From contig JAEMWC010000165.1 of assembly GCA_016490735.1 (NCBI GenBank), positions 1,102,501 through 1,166,500 of the forward strand: DNA of 64,000 nt. Reading direction: 5' to 3'. The position numbers were made by a program, and so were the translations under genes. Below the pieces are notes generated by a model, which ran no database searches, was not told where the DNA came from, and saw only the letters and a list, made by a program, of their open reading frames with translations. Shown here piece by piece: positions 10,743 through 24,102 of this stretch (position 1 is its first letter; each line of letters begins with the position of its first letter). This DNA comes from Pachyseris speciosa. Lineage: Eukaryota > Cnidaria > Anthozoa > Scleractinia > Pachyseridae.

Positions 10743-12951
10743 GGGAGTTAACCTTTTAGCCGCTTAACATGGATTTCACGTTGATACATCGTTCGCGTTT
10801 CAAGCAATCAAAAATCCCTCTGCTCATCTCACAAAGCTATGTTGTGGGATATTTTGTGAATGTTTTGGTGATTTTTGGGTATATTTGGAATGAGCAGGAC
10901 CCCATAAAAGAGATAATTTTTCTCAAAGGATTAGTTAAATTGAGGGAATAGAAAATTTGGAAGATTTAATAAAGGTTTAAAATTGGAATTTGAAATGGCA
11001 AATTAGTAGATGGACTGGAAAACAGTTCCCCAGCACGCTACGGTGCCCTTGTGGGGTTGCGACTAGCAGGAAGTGTTTCAAAACATTTTTACACCATTCA
11101 CCAATTCTTTCATCAAACTCCTTCAAATTTCACACAAAATTCACGTTTACCGGCACCTTAAATGCATTTCAAAATTCACAGCACTCACAACCGCAAGTTC
11201 CACGTTTCAATTTGGTTTTATTTGACTAAAAATTAGTTTATACTGAGTAGTATAGGTTCCCCTTCAAGTTTCCACTTTATTGAGAAAGTAATTTTTAAAG
11301 TTAAGTTGAAACACAAATTTTAGGTTACAAATGTACCCGAAAAACGTGTGTCGAATGAAGAGAAGCACGGAAATTGTAAGGATAGTGATAAGCAAAGTTT
11401 CTATTCGGAAGAAAACTGCTGAAATTGTCAGGAGCCTTATGGGCTCCTGAATTGTTTAAATTGGAAGACAACTGATAGGGTCAGTTCCTTTTATCTCGGC
11501 TTTATTTTCACCGAAATGGATTTTAAGATCCGCGGCACTCATAACCAGATACTGCGCTTTCAAATTTCATTTCGAATGAGCAATAATTTACTCTTAGTGG
11601 GGTTTGATCAGTGCCTTTTTCAAATCTTTGCTTTTACAAAGTTTCCGTCGGAAAGAGAACTGTTGATTGGGTTTAAGAGCAAGTTATTCAGTTCAATTAG
11701 GTCTCAAGTAGTCGCCTGTCTTTGTCTTTATCTGAAAAATAATCGTTGAAACTTTATTTCTGGTGGGAAGCAAGCTTTCGTAGAGTTCAGGAGGCAGCCA
11801 CTGGTTTCATGTTCATTTTTACTTCAATGTTTTGAGAAGATTTCTCCTTTCATTACATGTATCATACGGATGTAGCTTACAAGTCAGGTTAAATAAGAGT
11901 TTCACTATTATAGTGTAAACTTCAAATCTCTGGTTTGTTGATTTTAAAATTCCTCATACTTTTAACCAGTTAGTTTGAAACAAGAGTTTCGCTAATTTAA
12001 ACTTCGAATCTCCAAGTTATTGTTAATGATTAAAAAAATATAACACATCTATATTAACACCATAATCGTGTAACAGTTTTTGTGGCGAGCAAGCTGGTTT
12101 AAAGCTTAGTTCTTACCACAAAGACAATTATTCGGCGGTGTTTTATTTGATCTCAAGTAGCCTCTTTGGTTCCCTTCACTTTCGCTTTAAAAAAAAAACA
12201 TCTCCCTTCAGCACATATCTTACTGGTCAAGAGTCTCGTTAGTAAGAACTTATCTGTTTTATTGCATTGAATGGCTTGTGAACTGTTTCTTCACACGTAG
12301 AAGTGTAACTAACCAGTCAGATTGAAATTAAAGACTTCGGATTTCTAGTTTATTGATTTACAAAAACAACATGAAATATAGATGCTAATACCGTGATTAT
12401 TTTACAGTTTTTGAGTCGAATGAAGCTGGTAAAATCTGAGTTTTTGCGTAGGCAATTATTCCGCTTTGTTTTATTTGATCTCAAGTAGCCGCCTGTAGTT
12501 TATTTATTGCATGTGCCCTGTAAATGATGGTGCAACGAACTAGGTAAGTTGAATTAAGATTTTTATGAGTACAAACTTCACATTTCCAACGTAATGATTT
12601 TAATTAGGGTTGGCGGAAAATGTTGTCACAAGTAAGAATGAAAATTAAGGACTCAAGCAGTAACAGGTCGTTTCTTCGGTAGGCAATTATTCGCGGTGTT
12701 TTATTTGATCTCAAGTTTGCGCTTTTATCTTCTTCACTTTTCCTTATAGCTTTGTGTGAAAACAACTATTCTTTTCATTGCATGTGTCCTGTACTTGATG
12801 AGTTGTTCTAATTGAACTTTATTCAAGCGGCCTTTTGAACGTTACTTTTGTAACGAGACTCGCACTATCGGTCGTGGTTCATTTCCAATCAACGTTTCAA
12901 CTGATCGCGTCTCCTTATCAAACGCTCAGCTTTAAAGTCTTCTCAACGAAA

Positions 12952-14075
12952 ATGAAGAACGAATCTTCGCCGCTGGCGAAGGAAGAATGTGAGTTCGTTC
13001 AGGGAATTATTTGGCGAAAGGAGTATTTGACCGCAAACACTTACGGGAACGCAGTGGCAATTTCCAGTGTGAATTCGATGGCTTTCCTTCCGATGCTTGT
13101 GTTAAATGCATTAGTGATAATTGCCGTTTCAACGCGACGACGACTGCGCACCAACTGCAATATCTTCCTGGCTTGTTTGGCCGTGACGGATTTACTCACT
13201 GGGCTGATAGTCCTGCCTTTGGCTGTTGCGGTACAGATAAAGCGATTGCTAAGCGTCGGACCATTTTGTCCGTTGGAAAAGGCGTACTTCGTTGTCCTCG
13301 GAGGAGTAAGTTTTGCTTCGCTGAGTCATCTCGTCATAGTCAGCCTTGACCGTTACATTGCGGTGAAAGAGCCCTTAAGATATCAAGAGATTGTTACTAA
13401 GTCGCGTATAAGAACTGCTATTCTTGCCGCCTGGGCTGTTACGGTGTTGTTCACAATCCATGAAATAGTTTTGGCCTCAACAGACAGTAAAACAACAATT
13501 AACGAAACCTACTTTGCTGTATCCGGCATACTATTTTCCAGCATCGTGTCGCTTGCAATTGGCGCCATTGTTGTCTCGTACGCCTACATTTCTCAGAAAT
13601 TCAGCGCCAGAAGAAACGTATTCAAACCGAGCAAGTGCCCCTGGAGGAAGTTAAACGAATAAAGAAAGATCGCAGAGCAGCCATCACCTTTGCCATCATT
13701 GTGGCCACCTTAGCAACAAGTTACATACCTGTCGTAGTAACTTTTGTAATGCCTTATGTTTTAGAAGATGTTGTACAGCCTCAGCTTATGTGTGTTCTTG
13801 TGTATTGGATGTTAACTTTTCTGTCGCTGGCTTCTCTTTGTAACCCTATTATCTACTGCTGGCGTTTGAAAAAGATGCGTCTCACTTTCCTCGAGATTTT
13901 ACATCTAAGACGATCCGCAAGCAGCCCACGAGGGATTGAAATGCACGGAGTGGAAGGGAATAGTCCTCAAGATGGACCCCGCGCTGCTGTTGCTCTCCCA
14001 CCCGACATGCCAAGAACCGGTGAAGGTGTCGTTCCTCGTCTGCAAACCGGAGAAACCCCTCCGATCGGGCAATAA
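12952..14075 (+). pseudogene. Class A GPCR copy 3, frameshifted, extended C-terminus
   Basis: The copy shares the one-base deletion after TM5, giving a frame ending near 13662 and a TM6-TM7 frame from 13635. LDRY and NPIIY are present. After the arginine-rich C-tail, where copies 1 and 2 have TAA, this copy has CCC, so the second frame reads on about 48 codons into what is 3' UTR elsewhere. The 5' flank is essentially identical to that of copy 2, supporting the unequal-crossover origin of copy 2. Confidence 0.87.
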
Positions 14076-14322
14076 AACTAAGTTCTTTTCGTTTCAAGTA
14101 GGAGCGTGGGGCCAACTGCTATATGACTGCTGGTTACCATGTCAACTGAGGCTTTTGCGGGCACCGGGCACAGGTGGTTAGCTCGTCGCTCAGCCTCCTC
14201 TCAATCCTGAGATGTGTGATTGGACCTTGATCACAGCACCTGGAATTACGGTCCCTACTCTTTTCGTTTTATTGCTAATGTGTGCTCTTTTACGTTCTCT
14301 TCAAATTAATAAGATGTGGAGT

Positions 14323-14341
14323 TGGGGGGGGGGGGGGGGGG
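14323..14341 (+). repeat. Poly-G tract
   Basis: An almost uninterrupted G run in the 3' flank of copy 3, where units 1 and 2 have GGTGGGGATG. It is a local homopolymer expansion. A similar G-rich run lies at about 16872-16901. Confidence 0.9.
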
Positions 14342-15041
14342 TGATGGAGACTTGGCCAACGGATAATACCGCCTGACCCCTGTACCGTAGGATCATCCCC
14401 TTGTTGGGTTGCATCAGAAGTGGTGATATAAGGGGTATTGGCCCTCACTGTAGCAACGTGGTAGGGGATCCCTGCAGCCTGACACACTGTAGTAGGAAAC
14501 TGAGGCAGCCCCTATAGGCAGTCAATGAGACAAGTACACAGTAAAACTATACCAAAGCTTCGGTAATGGCTTGAACGGTGGAGTTGGAAACTTGAGTGGT
14601 TTTACTGGTACGAGCCGATGAGGTGATCGTGGGAGGAAATGAATTGGTAGCCACTACAATGAAGGGGGAAGATACCGTAATGAGGGTGGAATGGCGCATG
14701 TGGAAAAGCATGTGATCAACCTTTTCCTTTGCCGATAGAAACCAATGCAGCAGACCCCGTTGGCGTCGTCCTTCCATTCAAAGACCAGGCCTCAGCCAAT
14801 ACTCTACGTAGTCAACTTAAAGATTTGAGCCAATTCAATTCAATTCAAACTTATTTAAACTCACACAAATACAGTGTATTAGAGAAAGTTACATTATTAC
14901 AGTAGTGTTACAAACATCAATATAAGGAATGCAGTACAATAGGAGAACAAAAAAAAAGACACTAAGATAATTTACAATTCATTGTTACTAAGGATATCTT
15001 AGAAATGAAGAAGGAGAACAAGAAAAGAATATTTAAATACT

Positions 15042-15542
15042 ATGTTAGTTGTGTGGAGTTTTGGGCACTCAAATAGTTCTAGTTTCACGTGTACCTCCGC
15101 AAATGTTATCTATTGCATAACCTGCACATTATGCAAAAAGTTATACATCGGCGAAACAGGAAGACGACTGGGTGACCGATTCCGAGAACATCTTCGTGAT
15201 GTTGAGAAAGATGACAAAGACGCATCCAAACCTGTCGCTCGGCATTTTAATCTCCCTAACCATTGTAAACAACACATGTCGATCTCCGGCCTTTCCCTAC
15301 ATCAGGGTACCACGGAAAGCCGTAAAAATCTCGAGCAAAAACTGATCTTTCAAATTGGCACTCTTAATCCCCACGGTATCAACGAGCGCTTTTCATTCAA
15401 TTAATTTATTCCTGTTTTTCACGTTACCATGTTACCACCAATAGCGTAGCTCCATTTTCTGTATATAAACCATACACAACCCACAATTCCTCGATTCGCT
15501 CCGACGAAGGGCTAACGCTCGAAACGTCAGCTAATCGAATCC

Positions 15543-15573
<31 letters not shown>

Positions 15574-15600
15574 CGTTGATAAACCAAATTTTCGTAGTTC
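15042..15600 (+). mobile_element. Penelope-like element 3' fragment with GIY-YIG domain
   Basis: The 120-codon frame (to 15404) contains a cysteine pair (CITCTLCKK), then LYIGETGRRLGDRFREH, the GIY-YIG nuclease core with the expected Y, R and downstream H-N positions (ARHFNLPNH). This arrangement of Cys motif, YIGET and R-x2-EH is typical of the C-terminal endonuclease of Penelope-like retroelements. No reverse transcriptase remains. It is followed by a hammerhead-like motif (15492-15537), the usual 3' neighbour in such elements. It is present only in unit 3. Confidence 0.75.
15492..15537 (+). ncRNA. Degenerate hammerhead-ribozyme-like motif of Penelope-like element
   Basis: CGATTCGCT (15492-15500) can pair with AGCTAATCG (15529-15537) as stem I with one mismatch. 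Between them lie CCGACGA in the place of the CUGANGA core (U4 replaced by C), a stem II GGGC/GCTC with a TAAC loop and a bulged A, GAAA, and a loopless ACGT stem III before the GTC cleavage site. The position after a GIY-YIG frame fits known hammerheads of Penelope-like elements. The U4 change should strongly impair cleavage. Confidence 0.55.
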
Positions 15601-15879
15601 TAAGAACTAACCGAGTGGGTGTCCCAAAACAAATAATTCAAACAAAGGGAAGACATCATTAATAACAATTTAGGTAAAAAAGTATTACTTTCATACTAAC
15701 TACTAAGAATGAAATATATTTAGACATACTATTTAAGAATTAATAACACTATCATAACCATCAATCATAGAATTCTTCATATTTTGATGAAATCTAAAAA
15801 AGGAAGTGATTTGTTTAACATAAATTGGTAATGAATTCCAGAGTGTGGTACCAGTGTAACGAATGGATACCATATTGAG

Positions 15880-16262
15880 TTGTTGGAACTGGGTTTACAG
15901 AAGATTCAAGTGACCATTCAGCCTGTGTTTGTTAGCCACAAGATTGAGCAAGACCTTAAACTGCGTGAAGTCAAGCCGCCGGTTGTAAACCAACAATGCC
16001 TTGTTTACCAATTGAAATGTGGCCTGTGCGATGCAGGTTATGTAGGTTTCACACGCCGGCACTTACATCAACGCCTTGAAGAACATAAGAACTGCTCTTC
16101 TTTCATTGGCAAACATTTCCGCGTGAATCATGGCTTACCCCCGAAAGGTCTTTCTAAGAATTTTACTGTTTTAAAGAAATGCGAGAACAGGTTTGACTGC
16201 CGTTTATGAGATGTTTTTTATTAACAAACTGAAACCGAATCTTAATGTACAATCAGGCAGTC
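15880..16262 (+). mobile_element. Second GIY-YIG retroelement fragment, frameshifted
   Basis: A 109-codon frame (to 16209) contains CLVYQLKCGLCDAGYVGFT, then R-R-H-L-x2-R-L-E-E-H and a KHFRVNHG segment, again the GIY-YIG endonuclease of a Penelope-like or related retroelement. After DCRL the frame stops, but a conserved-looking tail (EMFFINKLKPNLNVQ) continues in another frame at 16209-16255, so the copy is dead. It is distinct in sequence from the fragment at 15042. Confidence 0.68.
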
Positions 16263-16377
16263 GAATGTTCGATTCATCAAGATGTTTTGTGAGGGTTCGA
16301 TTGTGTTCGATTATTGAACTCAGTCGCATCCAATCGCGTGGTTGGGGCTCGATTAGGTTCGATTGAACGTTCGATTA
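16262..16377. repeat. Palindromic repeat with TCGAACGTTCGA-type ends
   Basis: TTCGATT-rich arms face each other across about 116 bp, ending GAACGTTCGATTAA. Half of the same element, with AATCGAACGTTCGATTC, is found in units 1 and 2 at about 3750-3813 and 9484-9547. It is probably an old MITE remnant. Confidence 0.45.
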
Positions 16378-19300
16378 ATAACCCGTCTTCCCCAGTGCAG
16401 CTAATTTGGCATGCCGACAAATATTGGGACGATTTTGAATTCATAATCGCCGAGTCTCGGCACAATTCCCTCAGCGCAATAAAGAACAAAAGGCTTTTGT
16501 TTAGAGCTGTGAAGACGAATTTGACCCACTACAATGGGCCATTTCTTGATACGTTCTTGCTTGGATTTCCTTCTCGTTTAGCTTAAATAACAAAGTCGTG
16601 ATAACAAGTGGATTGCACTAAATGTTGTGTCTTGTCATTACCACAGCTAAGAAATAGCTGCCAGTTAGAAACTAGGTCACGCATCACAAGTTAATATTGC
16701 TTCTTGTCTGGTTGTAGTTATCAGTGGTTTTGTATCTTAGCCAGCCCATCTTATTTTTTGTCGTCTGGAATGATTGACTAGTAAATAAATAAATTGGTTC
16801 GCTTATTAAAAATCCTCTGTCAAACAGGTTTTTCACTTTGAAACCAGAATCACTGTCATATACATTTAATCCGGGGGAGGGGGGTGGGGGGGGGGGGGTA
16901 CTAAAACAATTTTAATACGGGGACCCTTTTATGTACCATTTTTGACAGAAAAGGTACCCCTTTCGTCTACCTTCCATTGACAAATGGTACCCCTTTCGTA
17001 TCCCTAAAACAGGAAGTATTCTTGTCATTTTCATGTAGTGTTCCATAAATTAAAACAGTGCAGTCGTAAGGTATGTCTGTTCGAAATATTTTAATGAAAG
17101 GCCCCTTTAAATACCTAAATGACAGATTTCTCTACCCTTTCATATACTTCCACTCGTGAAATCCCTACCCTTTCATATACCTGAAACGTGAAAAAAGTAC
17201 CCCTTTCGGGCGGGGCCTCCCCGTGTAGGCCATTATAGGGAGTACTCTCCTGCCCCCTCCTGAGACATTTGCATTGTCAAGAAAATATCCTGGAAATTAT
17301 AAGCACAATGATATGAACAAAAAAAATGGTGGAGTGGTTTCCTTAGAATGCAAGTAATGGAGACGGTTTTGTTTCATCTCAAGCAGACTCGTATTTTGTC
17401 GTTATTTTCACTTAAGGCAGGAGCTAACCTTAAACATCGTTTTTTAGCCGTTTAACATGGATTTCACGTTGATACCTCGTTCGCGTTTCAAGCAATCAAA
17501 AATGCCTCTGCTCATCTCAAAAAGCTATGTTCTGGGATATTTTGTGAATTTTTTGGTGATGTTTGGGTATATTTGGGAAGAGATAATTTTTCTCAAAGGA
17601 TTAGTTAAATTGAGGGAAATAGGAAATTTGGAAGATTTAATAAAGGTTTAAAATAGGAATTTGAAATAGAAAATTAGTAGATGGACTCCAAAACAGTTCC
17701 CCAGCACGCTGCAGTATCCTTGTGGTGTGTTTCAAAACATTTTTACACCATTACAATCCCTTCATCAAACTCCTTCAAGTTTCACACAAATTCACGTTTA
17801 CCCCCACCTTAAATGCATTTCAGAATTCACAGCACTTACAACCATAAATTCCACTTTTCAATTTGGTTTCATTTGCCAAGTAATTATTTTATAGTAGTAT
17901 AGGTTCCCCTTCAAGTTTCCACTTTTTTGAGAAAGCAATTTTTAAACTGAAGTTCAAACACAAATTTTGAGTTACAAATGTACCCGAAAAACGTGTGTCG
18001 AATAAAGATAAGCACGGAAATTATAAGGATAGTGATTAGCAAAGTTTCTGTTCGGAAGAAAACTGCTGAAATTGTTTAAATTGGAAGACAACTGATAGGG
18101 TCAGTTCCTTTTATCTCGGCTTTATTTTCACCGAAATGGATTTTAAGATCCGCAGCACTCATAACCTGATACTGCGCTTTCAAATTTCATTTCGAATGAG
18201 CAATAATTTACTCTTAGTGGGGTTTGATCAGTGCCTTTTTCAAATCTCTGGTTTTACAAAGTTTCTGTCGGAAAGAGAACTGTTGATTGGGTTTAAGAGC
18301 AAGTTATACAGTTCAATTAGGTCTCATTGTCTTTATTTGAAAAATAATCGTTGAAACTTTATTTCTGGTGGGAAGCAAGCTTTCGTAGAGTTCAGGAGGC
18401 AGCCACTGGTTTCATGTTCATTTTTACTTCAATGTTTTGAGAAGATTTCTCCCTTCATTACATGTATACATACGGATGTAGCTTACAAGTCAGGTTAAAT
18501 AAGGGTTTCACTATTATAGTGTAAACTTCAAATCTCTGGTTTGTTGATTTTAAAATTCCTCATACTTTTAACCAGTTAGTTTGAAACAAGAGTTTCGCTA
18601 ATTTAAACTTCGAATCTCCAAGTTATTGTTAATGATTAAAAAAAAATAACACATCTATTTTAACACCATAATCGTGTAACAGTTTTTGTGGCGAGCAAGG
18701 TGGTTTAAAGCTTAGTTCTTACCACAAAGACAATTATTCGGCGGTGTTTTATTTGATCTCAAGTAGCCTCTTTAGTTCCCTTCACTTTCGCTTTAAAAAA
18801 AAAACATCTCCCTTCAGCACATATCTTACTGATCAAGAGTCTCGTTAGTAAGAACTTATCTGTTTTATTGCATTGAATGGCTTGTGAACTGTTTCTTCAC
18901 ACGTAGAAGTGTAACTAACCGGTCAGATTGAAATTAAAGACTTCGGATTTCTAGTTTATTGATTTACAAAAACAACATGAAATATAGATGCTAATACCGT
19001 GATTATTTTACAGTTTTTGAGTCGAATGAAGCTGGTAAAATCTGAGTTTTTGCATAGGCAATTATTCCGCTTTGTTTCATTTGATCTCAAGTAGCCGCCT
19101 TTAGCTTATTTATTGCATGTGTCCTGTAAATGATGGTGCAACGAACTAGGTAAGTTGAATTAAGATTTTTATGAGTACAAACTTCACATTTCCAACGTAA
19201 TGATTTAATTAGGGTTGGCGGAAAATGTTGTCACAAGTAAGAATGAAAATTAAGGACTCAAGCAGTAACAGCTCGTTTCTTCGGTAGGCAATTATTCGCG

Positions 19301-19555
19301 GTGTTTTATTTGATCTCAAGTTTGCGCTTTTATCTTCTTCACTTTTCCTTATAGCTTTGTGTGAAAAAAACTATTCTTTTCATTGCATGTGTCCTGTACT
19401 TGATGAGTTGTTCTAATTGAACTTTATTCAAGCGGCCTTTTGAACGTTACTTTTGTAACGAGACTCGCACTATCGGTCGTGGTTTATTTCCAATCAACGT
19501 TTCAACTGATCGCGTCCTTATCAAACGCTCAACCTTTAAAGTCTTCTCAACGAAA

Positions 19556-20345
19556 ATGAAGAACGATTCTTCGCCGGGGAAGGAAGAATGTGAGTACTTG
19601 CAGGGAATTATTTGGCGAAAGGAGTATTTGACCGCAAACACTTACGGGAACGCAGTGGCAATTTCCAGTGTGAATTCGATGGCTTTCCTTCCGATGCTTG
19701 TGTTAAGCCGCGGCTACACGAGCGATTTTTTGCTTGCGATGGTGATGCGATTTTTTGTAAAATTGTCGCGTCGCCGGCGCGCGATGAAAATCACCCGTGT
19801 AGCCACCCTCGCACAGGTGATGCGACAGCTCAAAAAATCGCAGAAAAAGAATCGCGAAAAGTTAAACTCATTCAATTTCTCGCGATTTTTTTCTTGCGAC
19901 TTTTTACCTGTTGCGTTGCCAGTTCAAGGGTGGCTACACTTGCGATTTTCATCGCGCGCTGGTGACGCGAAAAAATTGAAAAAATCGCATCACCGGCGCG
20001 AGCGAAAAATCGCTCGTGAAGCCGCGGCTTAAATGCATTAGTGATAATTGCCGTTTCAAAGCGACGACGACTGCGCACCAACTGCAATATCTTCCTGGCT
20101 TGTTTGGCTGTGACGGATTTACTCACTGGGCTCATAGTCCTGCCTTTGGCTGTTGCGGTACAGATAAAGCGATTGCTAAGCGTCGGACCATTTTGTCCGT
20201 TGGGATTGAAATGCAAGGAGTGGAAGGGAATAGTCCTCAAGATGGACCCCGCGCTGCTGTTGCCCTCCCACCCGACATTCCAAGAACCGGTGAAGGTGTC
20301 GTTCCTCGTCTGCAAGCCGGAGAAACCTCTCCGATCGGGTTATAA
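19556..20345 (+). pseudogene. Class A GPCR copy 4, MITE-disrupted and internally deleted
   Basis: The copy begins normally at 19556 and matches copy 5 through MAFLPM in TM1. It is then broken by a 322-bp MITE (19707-20028). It resumes with LVIIAVSKRRRLRT, TM2 and the CPL segment of extracellular loop 1. At about 20202 it jumps to sequence that in copy 5 lies beyond TM7, near the C-tail (GGGATTGAAATGCA). TM3 to TM7 are gone; the junction shares a short GG microhomology. No functional receptor can be made. Confidence 0.92.
19707..20028. mobile_element. TTAA-type MITE, 322 bp, inside GPCR copy 4
   Basis: The insert has ends GCCGCGGCTACACGAGCGA and its imperfect inverse, and TTAA on each side (19703-19706 and 20029-20032). 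The other copies have a single TTAA in the uninterrupted sequence GTGTTAAATGC. Its two halves are largely inverse copies with repeated GCGATTTTTT-like blocks. TTAA duplication is the signature of piggyBac-class transposases. Confidence 0.93.
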
Positions 20346-23300
20346 ACTAAGGTCTTTTCGTAGGAGCATGTTGGCAACTGCTATATGACTGCTGGTTACC
20401 ATGTCAACTGAGGCTTTTGCTCGCACAGGTTGTTAGCTCGTCACTCAGCCTCCTCAATCCTGAGATGTGTGATAGGACCAAGCACTGCACCTGGAATTAC
20501 GGTCCCTACTCTTTTTGTTTTATGGCTAATGTGTGCTCTTTTACGTTCTCTTCAAATTAATAAGATGTGGAGTTGGTGGGGATGATGAAGACTAAGCCAT
20601 CGGATGCTACCGCCTGACCCCTGTACCGTAGGATCATCCTCTGGTAGGGTTGCATCAGAAGTGGTGATATAAGAGGTATTGGCCCTCACTTTAGCGACCT
20701 AGAGGGCGGTCCCTGCAGCCTGACCCACTGTAGTAGGAAGCTGAGGCAGCCCCCATGGGCAGTCAATGAGACAAGTACACAGTATGCCACAGCTTCGGTA
20801 ATGGCTTGAACGGTGGAGCTGGAAACTTGAGTGGTTTTGCTGGTAGGAGCCGATGAGGTGACCTTGGGAAGAAATTAATTGGCAGGAGGCATCGCCGGGG
20901 AAGAAAAAGAGAGTGGAATGGCGCACACGTTGATCACGAGAGCACCGAATATCATGCCACAGGCGGGTGGCATGGGTACTGCTTGGAGCAAAACTCAGCA
21001 TTGTAATAAATAGAGGGAAGAGGAAAGAAGAAGTACGCCCTTCCAAAGAAGGCTGAGCGTTTGTCAATTGTTACCCAAGAAAGGAAATTGAGAGAATTTA
21101 CCAGGTACAACAAGACATATGTCAGCTAGAGATACACACAAGGACGGAACGAGTGCAGTAGGTGGTATGACAGATTAAGCTTAATTTTGCCGCGAAGTGT
21201 AAACCATGCTGTTGCAAAATATATTGGCCAGAAGCGGGAGCAAATAAAACAGATGTTACACAGGAACACCACATAAAATTATAAAATATGGCCGGTCCGC
21301 GACCTTGCTGAAGTGCAACACCGCCTGCCCGTAAAAGGGAGGAATAGGTGGCAAATGAAACATGAAATAACTATGTGTATAGCTGTAAAACAATTTTAGC
21401 TGTAAAACAATTTTAATACGTGGAGGCTCCGCCCGGAGCTCGAGGTCCAAGCCCTTACCCTTTTATGTACCATTTTTGACAGAAAAAGTAACCCTTTCGT
21501 ATAACTTCCATTGACAAATGGTACCCCTTTCGTATCCCTAAAACAGGAAGTATTCTTGTCATTTTCATGTAGTGTTCCATAAATTAAAACAGTACAGTCG
21601 TAAGGTATGTCTGTTCGAAATATTTTAATGAAAGGCCCCTTTAAATACCTAAATGACAGATTTCTCTACCCTTTCATATACTTCCACTCGTGAAATCCCT
21701 ACCCTTTCATATACCTGAAACGTGAAAAAAGTACCCCTTTCGGGCGGGGCCTCCCCGTGTAGGCCATTATAGGGAGTACTCTCCTGCCCCCTCCTGAGAC
21801 ATTTGCATTGTCAAGAAAATATCCTGGAAATTATAAGCACAATGATATGAACAAAAAAAATGGTGGAGTGGTTTCCTTAGAATTCAAGTAATGGAGATGG
21901 TTTTTTTTTTCATCTCAAGCAGACTCGTATTTTGTCGTTATTTTCACTTAAGGCAGGAGCTAACCTTAAACATCGTTTTTTAGCCGCTTAACAATGATTT
22001 CATGTTGATACCTCGTTCGCGTTTCAAGCAATCAAAAATGCCTCTGCTTATCTCAAAGAGCTATGTTCTGGTATATTTTGTGAATTTTTTGGTGATGTTT
22101 GGGTATATTTGGGAAGAGATAATTTTTCTCAAAGGATTAGTTAAATTGAGGGAAATAGGAAATTTGGAAGATTTAATAAAGGTTTAAAATAGGAATTTGA
22201 AATAGAAAATTAGTAGATGGACTCCAAAACAGTTCCACAGCACGCTGCAGTATCCTTGTGGGGTGGCGACTAACAGGAAGTGTTTCAAAACATTTTTACA
22301 CCATTACAATCCCTTCATCAAACTCCTTCAAATTTCACACAAATTCACGTTTACCTCCACCTTAAATGCATTTCAGAATTCATAGCACTTACAACCATAA
22401 ATTGCTTTCATTTGCCAAGTAATTAGTTTATAGTAGTATAGGTTCCCCTTCAAGTTTCCACTTTTTTGAGAAAGCAATTTTTAAACTGAAGTTGAAACAC
22501 AAATTTTGAGTTACAAATGTACCCGAAAAACGTGTGTCGAATAAAGATAAGCACGGAAATTATAAGGATAGTGATTAGCAAAGTTTCTGTTCGGAAGAAA
22601 ACTGCTGAAATTGTTTAAATTGGAAGACAACTGATAGGGTCAGTTCCTTTTATCTCGGCTTTATTTTCACCGAAATGGATTTTAAGATCCGCAGCACTCA
22701 TAACCTGATACTGCGCTTTCAAATTTCATTTCGAATGAGCAATAATTTACTCTTAGTGGGGTTTGATCAGTGCCTTTTTCAAATCTCTGGTTTTACAAAG
22801 TTTCTGTCGGAAAGAGAACTGTTGATTGGGTTTAAGAGCAAGTTATACAGTTCAATTAGGTCTCAAGTAGTCGCCTGTCTTTGTCTTTATTTGAAAAATA
22901 ATCGTTGAAACTTTATTTCTGGTGGGAAGCAAGCTTTCGTAGAGTTCAGGAGGTAGCCACTGGTTTCATGTTCATTTTTACTTCATTGTTTTGAGAAGAT
23001 TTCTCCCTTCATTACATGTATACATACGGATGTAGCTTACAAGTCAGGTTAAATAAGGGTTTCACTATTATAGTGTAAACTTCAAATCTCTGGTTTGTTG
23101 ATTTTAAAATTCCTCATACTTTTAACCAGTTAGTTTGAAACAAGAGTTTCGCTAATTTAGACTTCGAATCTCCAAGTTATTGTTAATGATTAAAAAAATA
23201 TAACACATCTATATTAACACCATAATCGTGTAACAGTTTTTGTGGCGAGCAAGGTGGTTTAAAGCTTAGTTCTTACCACAAAGACAATTATTCGGCGGTG

Positions 23301-24102
23301 TTTTATTTGATCTCAAGTAGCCTCTTTAGTTCCCTTCACTTTCGCTTTAAAAAAAAAAAAACATCTCCCTTCAGCACATATCTTACACGTTAGTAAGAAC
23401 TTATCTGTTTTATTGCATTGAATGGCTTGTGAACTGTTTCTTCACACGTAGAAGTGTAACTAACAAGTCAGATTGAAATTAAAGACTTCGGATTTCTAGT
23501 TTATTGATTTACAAAAACAACATGAAATATAGATGCTAATACCGTGATTATTTTACAGTTTTTGAGTCGAATGAAGCTGGTAAAATCTGAGTTTTTGCAT
23601 AGGCAATTATTCCGCTTTGTTTTATTTGATCTCAAGTAGTCGCCTGTAGTTTATTTATTGCATGTGTCCTGTAAATGATGGTGCAACGAACTAGGTAAGT
23701 TGAATTAAGATTTTTATGAGTACAAACTTCACATTTCCAACGTAATGATTTAATTAGGGTTGGCGGAAAATGTTGTCACAAGTAAGACTGAAAATTAAGG
23801 ACTCAAGCAGTAACAGCTCGTTTCTTCGGTAGGCAATTATTCGCGGTGTTTTATTTGATCTCAAGTTTGCGCTTTTATCTTCTTCACTTTTCCTTATAGC
23901 TTTGTGTGAAAAAAACTATTCTTTTCATTGCATGTGTCCTGTACTTGATGAGTTGTTCTAATTAAACTTTATTCAAGCGGCCTTTTGAACGTTACTTTTG
24001 TAACGAGACTCGCACTATCGATCGTGGTTCATTTCCAATCAACGTTTCAACTGATCGCGTCTCCTTATCAAACGCTCAACCTTTAAAGTCTTCTCAACGA
24101 AA

